This document shows, piece after piece, positions 59,698-64,000 of a DNA stretch of 64,000 bases. How positions within the stretch are numbered: position 1 is the first letter of the stretch; each line of letters starts with the position of its first letter. A program made the position numbers and the translations under genes. The notes beneath the pieces were generated by a model, which was not told where the DNA came from, searched no databases, and worked only from the letters and a program-made list of their open reading frames with translations. Source of the DNA: Alsobacter metallidurans (lineage in GTDB: Bacteria > Pseudomonadota > Alphaproteobacteria > Rhizobiales > Beijerinckiaceae); NCBI RefSeq assembly GCF_014636935.1, contig NZ_BMES01000001.1, positions 310,001 to 374,000 of the forward strand, written 5' to 3'.

Positions 59698-61020
59698 ATG
59701 GAGCCCTCGGACGCGATTTTGGCGCGCTTTCTCGCGCTTCATCCCAAGCTGATCGACCTGTCGCTTGGCCGGCTGCAGCGGCTTCTGCTGGCCCTTGGCG
59801 AGCCGCAGAAGCGCCTGCCGCCCGTGATTCACGTGGCCGGCACCAACGGCAAGGGCTCCACCATCGCGTTCATGCGCGCCGTGCTGGAGGAGGCCGGCCT
59901 CGCCGTGCATGTCTACACGTCCCCGCACCTGGTGCGATTCCACGAGCGCATCCGCATCGGCGCGCCCGGCGGCGGCCGGCTCGTGCCGGAATCGCTGCTG
60001 GTCGACGCCTTTCGCCGCTGCGAGGCCGCGAACGAGGGCGCGCCCATCACGGTGTTCGAGATCACCACCGCGGCGGCCTTTCTGCTGTTCTCCGAACAGC
60101 CCGCCCATGTGCTGCTGCTGGAAACCGGCCTTGGCGGACGCCTGGACGCCACCAACGTGGTGGACCGGCCCTTGGCCGCCGTTGTGACGCCGGTTTCACA
60201 AGACCATTCGGAATATCTGGGCGACAGCATCGCCAAGATCGCGGCCGAGAAGGCCGGGATCTTGAAACGCGGCGTTCCGTCCGTGATCGCCCCGCAGGAC
60301 CATGACGACGCGCTCGCGGTGCTGGAGCGCGCCGCCGCCCGCACGGGCGCGCGGACATGGATTGGCGGGCAGGATTTCCATGTCGGCGAGGAGAATGGCC
60401 GCCTGATCTACCAGGATGACGACGGGCTTCTCGACCTACCGCTGCCGCGGCTGCCCGGACGCCACCAGCACGTCAACGCCGGAACCTCCATCGCGGCGTT
60501 GCGGGCCGCGGGCTTCGGCCGGCTGTCCCCGAAGGCGTTCGAGGCCGGGATCGGCGGGGCCGATTGGCCCGCCCGCCTGCAGCGGCTCGCCAAGGGACGG
60601 CTCGCCGCGCTGCTGCCGCCGGATGCGGAACTCTGGCTCGACGGTGGCCACAACCCGGATGGAGGCCGTGCGCTGGCCGCCGCCATGGCGGAGTTCGAGG
60701 AGCGTCGACCCCGACCGCTCGTGATGGTGGTCGCCATGCTGGGCACCAAGGATTCGGCAGGGTTCCTGGAGCCTTTCTCCGGGCTGGCGCAGTCCGTCAC
60801 CGCCATCCCGATGCCGAGCCAAACGGCGGCGCGTCCGGCCGGCGAAGTCGCCGCGATCGCGCGCGCGTCGGGGCTTCAGGCCGAACAGGCCGACAGCATC
60901 GAAGCCGCGTTGACGCGCATCGGCGCGGCCGTCTGGCCAAGCCCGCCGCGCGTCTTGATCTGCGGCTCGCTCTACCTGGCGGGGGAGGTCCTCGCCGCCA
61001 ACGGGACGCCGCCCACCTGA
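59698..61020 (+). CDS. folC: Folylpolyglutamate/dihydrofolate synthase
   Basis: 440 residues of the Mur ligase family. VIHVAGTNGKGSTIAFM is the ATP loop; VYTSPHLVRFHERI and ETGLGGRLDATNV follow. Adds glutamate to dihydropteroate and folates. In relatives folC follows accD, but here the two are 15 kb apart. Confidence 0.95.
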   Translation: MEPSDAILARFLALHPKLIDLSLGRLQRLLLALGEPQKRLPPVIHVAGTNGKGSTIAFMRAVLEEAGLAVHVYTSPHLVRFHERIRIGAPGGGRLVPESLLVDAFRRCEAANEGAPITVFEITTAAAFLLFSEQPAHVLLLETGLGGRLDATNVVDRPLAAVVTPVSQDHSEYLGDSIAKIAAEKAGILKRGVPSVIAPQDHDDALAVLERAAARTGARTWIGGQDFHVGEENGRLIYQDDDGLLDLPLPRLPGRHQHVNAGTSIAALRAAGFGRLSPKAFEAGIGGADWPARLQRLAKGRLAALLPPDAELWLDGGHNPDGGRALAAAMAEFEERRPRPLVMVVAMLGTKDSAGFLEPFSGLAQSVTAIPMPSQTAARPAGEVAAIARASGLQAEQADSIEAALTRIGAAVWPSPPRVLICGSLYLAGEVLAANGTPPT

Positions 61021-61089
61021 CCGGGGCGGCGGCGACGGAACCGTGGCCGGAAAAAAGAGTTTCAGCCACGAGAGTTTCCCGTCGCGTCT

Positions 61090-62592
61090 TTGCCCCGTGA
61101 GCCCGTGCTGAAAATCGACGAATCCTACGCCGACCTCATCGAGAGCGACGCTCCCGCCAGGCGCGAGCCGATCCTGCAACCCGGCCGCAACTGCTGGCGC
61201 GTGGAGGCCGCGCCTCGCGCCGCCGTGCTGGTGGACGGGGCCTCCTATTTCGGGGCGCTGGAGGCGACGTTGCGCAAGGCGCGCCGCTCCGTGCTGATCG
61301 CCGGCTGGGACTTCGACAGCCGCATCCGGTTGCGCCAGGACGCGCCTGAGAGCGAATCGCCCCAGCTTGGCGAGTTCCTGCTCCAGCTCGTGGAGGCGAA
61401 CCCGCAGCTCGAGGTGCGGATCCTCGTGTGGTCTGTAGCCGTCGTGCACGCGCCCAGCGCGCCGACCGAACTGCTGATCGGCCGCGAGTGGCTGAAGCAC
61501 CCGCGCATCACCCTCAAGCTCGACAACACCCAACCGCTTTACGCCGCGCACCACCAGAAGATCGTATGCGTGGACGACAAGCTCGCCTTCGTGGGCGGCA
61601 TCGACCTCACGGTGGGCCGCTGGGACCGCGACCCGCATGCGCCCGAGGATCCCGCGCGCCTCGACCCGGACGGCGAGCGCTACGACCCCGTGCACGACGT
61701 GCAGATGGCGGTCGACGGCGACGCCGCCCGCGCGGTCGCCGAACTGTTCCGGGCGCGTTGGACGGTGGCGACGGGCGAGACATCGCGCCCCGAGGTGGTG
61801 GCGCACGATCCCTGGCCGGATCACGTCGCGCCCGACTTCCGCGACGCCTTCGTGGGAGTCGCCCGCACCATGCCGGGCTATGCGGGGCGGTCCGAAGTCA
61901 CGGAGGTCGCGACCCTCAACACGGACGCGCTGCTCGCCGCGCAACGCATCGTCTATATCGAGGCGCAGTATCTGACGACGCCTGCCATCGGCCGGGCGTT
62001 GATCCGGCTCCTGGCGAAGCCGGACGGCCCCGAGGTCGTGGTTGTGATGACCCGCGCGTCGCGCGGTTTCGTCGAGCATTACGCCATGGGCAGCAACCGC
62101 GACCGTTTGATCCGCCGCCTCAAACGCTCGGACCACCATGGCCGGCTGCGCGTGTGTTTCCCGGTCGTGACCGACCAGAAGGGCGAAGAGCAGCACGTGA
62201 TGGTGCACGCCAAGGTCATCATCGTGGACGACGTGTTCATGCGGATCGGCTCGTCGAACCTGAACAACCGCTCGATCGCGCTCGACACGGAATGCGACCT
62301 CGCCATCGAGGGCATGCGCCCGGCCCATCGCGACGCTATCGCGCGGGTCCGCGACACTCTCATGGCCGAGCATGTCGGAGCCGACGCGGCGACGCTGCGG
62401 GACGCCGTGGAGCGGCACGGGTCCTACGTGGACGCGCTCGACGCGTTGGGCCATGACGGCCGAAGGCTTCATTGCTTCGAAGGCTGGCGCACCAAGGGCC
62501 CGACCCGGCCGATCTTCGGCACCTTCCTGCTGGATCCGCGCCGGCCGTTCTGGCCGTCGCGCCTGCGCCGAAAGCCGAAGCGGATCAGATAA
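61090..62592 (+). CDS. Phospholipase D-family protein (cardiolipin-synthase-like)
   Basis: 500 residues from TTG 61090; GTG 61105 is an alternative. Two HxKxxxxD motifs: HHQKIVCVDD with GGID, and VHAKVIIVDD with GSSNLNNRS. This is the ClsB/YbhO type. In many bacteria ybhO, ybhP and ybhN are adjacent, but here the other two lie at 38.4-40.3 kb. Confidence 0.88.
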   Translation: MPREPVLKIDESYADLIESDAPARREPILQPGRNCWRVEAAPRAAVLVDGASYFGALEATLRKARRSVLIAGWDFDSRIRLRQDAPESESPQLGEFLLQLVEANPQLEVRILVWSVAVVHAPSAPTELLIGREWLKHPRITLKLDNTQPLYAAHHQKIVCVDDKLAFVGGIDLTVGRWDRDPHAPEDPARLDPDGERYDPVHDVQMAVDGDAARAVAELFRARWTVATGETSRPEVVAHDPWPDHVAPDFRDAFVGVARTMPGYAGRSEVTEVATLNTDALLAAQRIVYIEAQYLTTPAIGRALIRLLAKPDGPEVVVVMTRASRGFVEHYAMGSNRDRLIRRLKRSDHHGRLRVCFPVVTDQKGEEQHVMVHAKVIIVDDVFMRIGSSNLNNRSIALDTECDLAIEGMRPAHRDAIARVRDTLMAEHVGADAATLRDAVERHGSYVDALDALGHDGRRLHCFEGWRTKGPTRPIFGTFLLDPRRPFWPSRLRRKPKRIR

Positions 62593-62598
62593 GCCTGC

Positions 62599-63696
62599 TC
62601 ACTTGCCGGTTTTCACCTTCTGCCACCCGCGCGCAACCTGCTTTTGCGCCCGCTCGTCGAAAGGGGGGCTCGCAAACAGCCGCCGCATGACGTCGGCCGG
62701 CGGAAAGATCGCCGGGTCGTTGGCGATCTCGGGCTTCATCAGCGCCCGCGCCCCCTGCACGGCGTTCGCCAGGCCGAGCGCGTCGGCGTTGCGGGCCGCG
62801 ATCTCAGGCCGGAGAACGAAATCCACGAAGGCGTAGGCGGCGTCCCGGTTGGGCGCATCGGCCGGGATCACGAGGCTGTCGATCCAGATCGGCGCGCCTT
62901 CGCGCGGGATCGTGTAGGCGATCTCGACCCCGTTGTCGGCCTCGCGGGCGCGGCGCCGCGCCAGCAGGATGTCGGCCGAACTGGCCGCCGCCACGCAGGC
63001 TTCTCCGCTCGCCAGCCCGTTCGCGGCCTCGGCCGTGCCGAATTTGTCGATCTGGCCGCGTGCCCGGAACAGGACGTCCGTGACCCGGTCGAGATCGCCG
63101 ATGCGCCGGCTGTCCTGCGGCAGCCCGAGCATGCGCAACGCCGAGGGGTAGATGTCGTCCGGCGCGTCGGCCAGAACCACGCCGCAATCCTTAAGGCGGC
63201 CGTTCTCGGCCCGCAGCGCCATGTCCCAGCCGCCCGACGCCTTGTCGCCGAGGCGCTCCCGCACCTTGCGGACATTCGTCCCGATGCCGAAAGTTCCCCA
63301 CGCATAGGGAATCGCGGTCGCGCCGGTCGGGTCGAAGACGCGGAGCTTCTCGGCGATCTCCGGCGAAAGCCCCTTGGCGTTCGGCAGCCGCAGCCGGTCG
63401 AGCCGGACCAGCAGGTTCCTGGCGGTTAGCCGCGACACGGCGGGGCCGGACAGCACCGCCACGTCGTAGCGCCCGGCTCCCGCGCGCTGCTCGGCCGCTT
63501 CGGCGCTGTCATAGGGGTCCACCGCGACCGATATACCGGTCTCGCGGGTGAAGCGGTCCAGCACGCCAACGTCGAAATAGTCGGGCCAGGCAAAGATCGC
63601 GATGGTTTTGGCCGGCGAGGCGGCCCAGGCCGATGGCGCCAGGCAGCCGGCCGCCAGCGCGAGCGCATGGAGAAAGAGCCGCCCCGCGCCCCTCAT
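62599..63696 (-). CDS. Polyamine-type ABC transporter binding protein (PotF-like)
   Basis: 365 residues. Signal peptide MRGAGRLFLHALALAAGCLAPSAWA. Mature protein begins like PotD/PotF (IAIFAWPDYFDVGVLDRF) and has AIPYAWGTFGIG and a C-terminal PEIAARNADALGLANAV. Likely binds putrescine or spermidine. Its transport partners are not in the window; it overlaps the aminotransferase gene by ATGA. Confidence 0.88.
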   Translation of the reverse strand: MRGAGRLFLHALALAAGCLAPSAWAASPAKTIAIFAWPDYFDVGVLDRFTRETGISVAVDPYDSAEAAEQRAGAGRYDVAVLSGPAVSRLTARNLLVRLDRLRLPNAKGLSPEIAEKLRVFDPTGATAIPYAWGTFGIGTNVRKVRERLGDKASGGWDMALRAENGRLKDCGVVLADAPDDIYPSALRMLGLPQDSRRIGDLDRVTDVLFRARGQIDKFGTAEAANGLASGEACVAAASSADILLARRRAREADNGVEIAYTIPREGAPIWIDSLVIPADAPNRDAAYAFVDFVLRPEIAARNADALGLANAVQGARALMKPEIANDPAIFPPADVMRRLFASPPFDERAQKQVARGWQKVKTGK

Positions 63697-64000
63697 GCGG
63701 CCTTCCGGGCGACGCCGTCCAGCCGCCCCAGCGCGCCGTCCAGCACGGCGTCTCCCTTGGCGAAGCAGAAGCGCACGGCGCTGCGGATGGCGTCCTGCGC
63801 ATAGAACGCCGAAACCGGGATTGCGGCGACGCCATGCTGGCGAACCAGACGCTCGCAGAACGCCACGTCGTCAGTCTCGCCGAGCGGCGCGATGTCGACA
63901 TTCAGGAAATACGTGCCGGCGCTCGGCAGCACCGCGAAGCCGCGCTCGGCGAGCCCCGCCGCGAAATGGTCGCGGCTGCGCTGCAGATCGGCGCGCATGC
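63693..64000 (-). CDS. Class I/II aminotransferase, 3' part, cut by window edge
   Basis: C-terminal ~102 residues of a PLP aminotransferase (RDHFAAGLAERGF, SAGTYFLNVDIA, IPVSAFY and SAVRFCFAK), like methionine or kynurenine aminotransferases. The start and the PLP lysine lie right of base 64000. The stop overlaps the binding-protein start by ATGA. Confidence 0.85.
   Translation of the reverse strand, partial: MRADLQRSRDHFAAGLAERGFAVLPSAGTYFLNVDIAPLGETDDVAFCERLVRQHGVAAIPVSAFYAQDAIRSAVRFCFAKGDAVLDGALGRLDGVARKAA

Overview
The window is high-GC, densely packed chromosomal DNA from an alphaproteobacterium, most likely a Hyphomicrobiales (Rhizobiales) member. The evidence is gene content and family style: AccD without the zinc-ribbon cysteines, an IhfB/LapA neighbourhood, a trpFBA-accD block, an oligopeptide ABC operon and many GC-rich dispersed palindromic repeats. 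Both ends are cut inside genes: argG on the left and an aminotransferase on the right. No genus is claimed.

Layout, left half. 1-5.7 kb: argG 3' part, a secreted RTX metalloprotease of the serralysin type, a DsbA-like isomerase with an overlapping MoeB/ThiF protein, and a two-TM beta-rich membrane protein resembling the Cap15 effector of CBASS. 5.8-15.6 kb: an M20 amidohydrolase, argE, a five-gene oligopeptide ABC transporter operon, and an O-antigen-ligase-like membrane protein. 15.9-26.1 kb: a selenocysteine block with membrane formate dehydrogenase (alpha with an in-frame UGA and SECIS hairpin, beta, gamma), fdhE, selA, a Sel1-repeat protein and selB. The alpha gene also has an in-frame TAA where the family has Tyr.

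The most interesting region is 26.1-36.1 kb, an AT-richer integrated element of about 9.9 kb. Its right end is the selenocysteine tRNA gene (selC, 36020-36115). Its left end, about 50 bp after selB, carries a second, correctly folding 5' half of a selC gene (26106-26145). The two copies share a 14-bp core in the anticodon arm. The simplest reading is that a tyrosine-recombinase element inserted in the anticodon loop of selC and replaced the 5' half of the tRNA, and its promoter, with its own. Cargo includes an OLD-like ATPase-TOPRIM protein, a serine resolvase, a PrsW-like protease, a GYF-RDD membrane protein, a small operon with a ribbon-helix-helix protein, a lipoprotein, a broken HNH endonuclease, a Mesh1-type alarmone hydrolase, an excisionase-like protein and the integrase.

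Layout, right half. 36.1-47.7 kb: two unknown proteins, repeats, an SDR, a YbhP/YbhN-like pair, PBP1A, accD and trpA-trpB-trpF, followed by a repeat-rich stretch with possible structured RNA. 47.7-64 kb: glutathione peroxidase, hemW, an FAD protein with GtrA and a GT-C-like protein, mepA, a YqhA-like protein, msrA, tRNA-Ser(GGA), an orphan BrnA-like protein, an ornithine-cyclodeaminase-like protein, lapA, ihfB, sppA, folC, a phospholipase-D/cardiolipin-synthase-like protein, a polyamine-type binding protein and the aminotransferase.

All identifications come from reading translated sequence and motifs; no database search was run.
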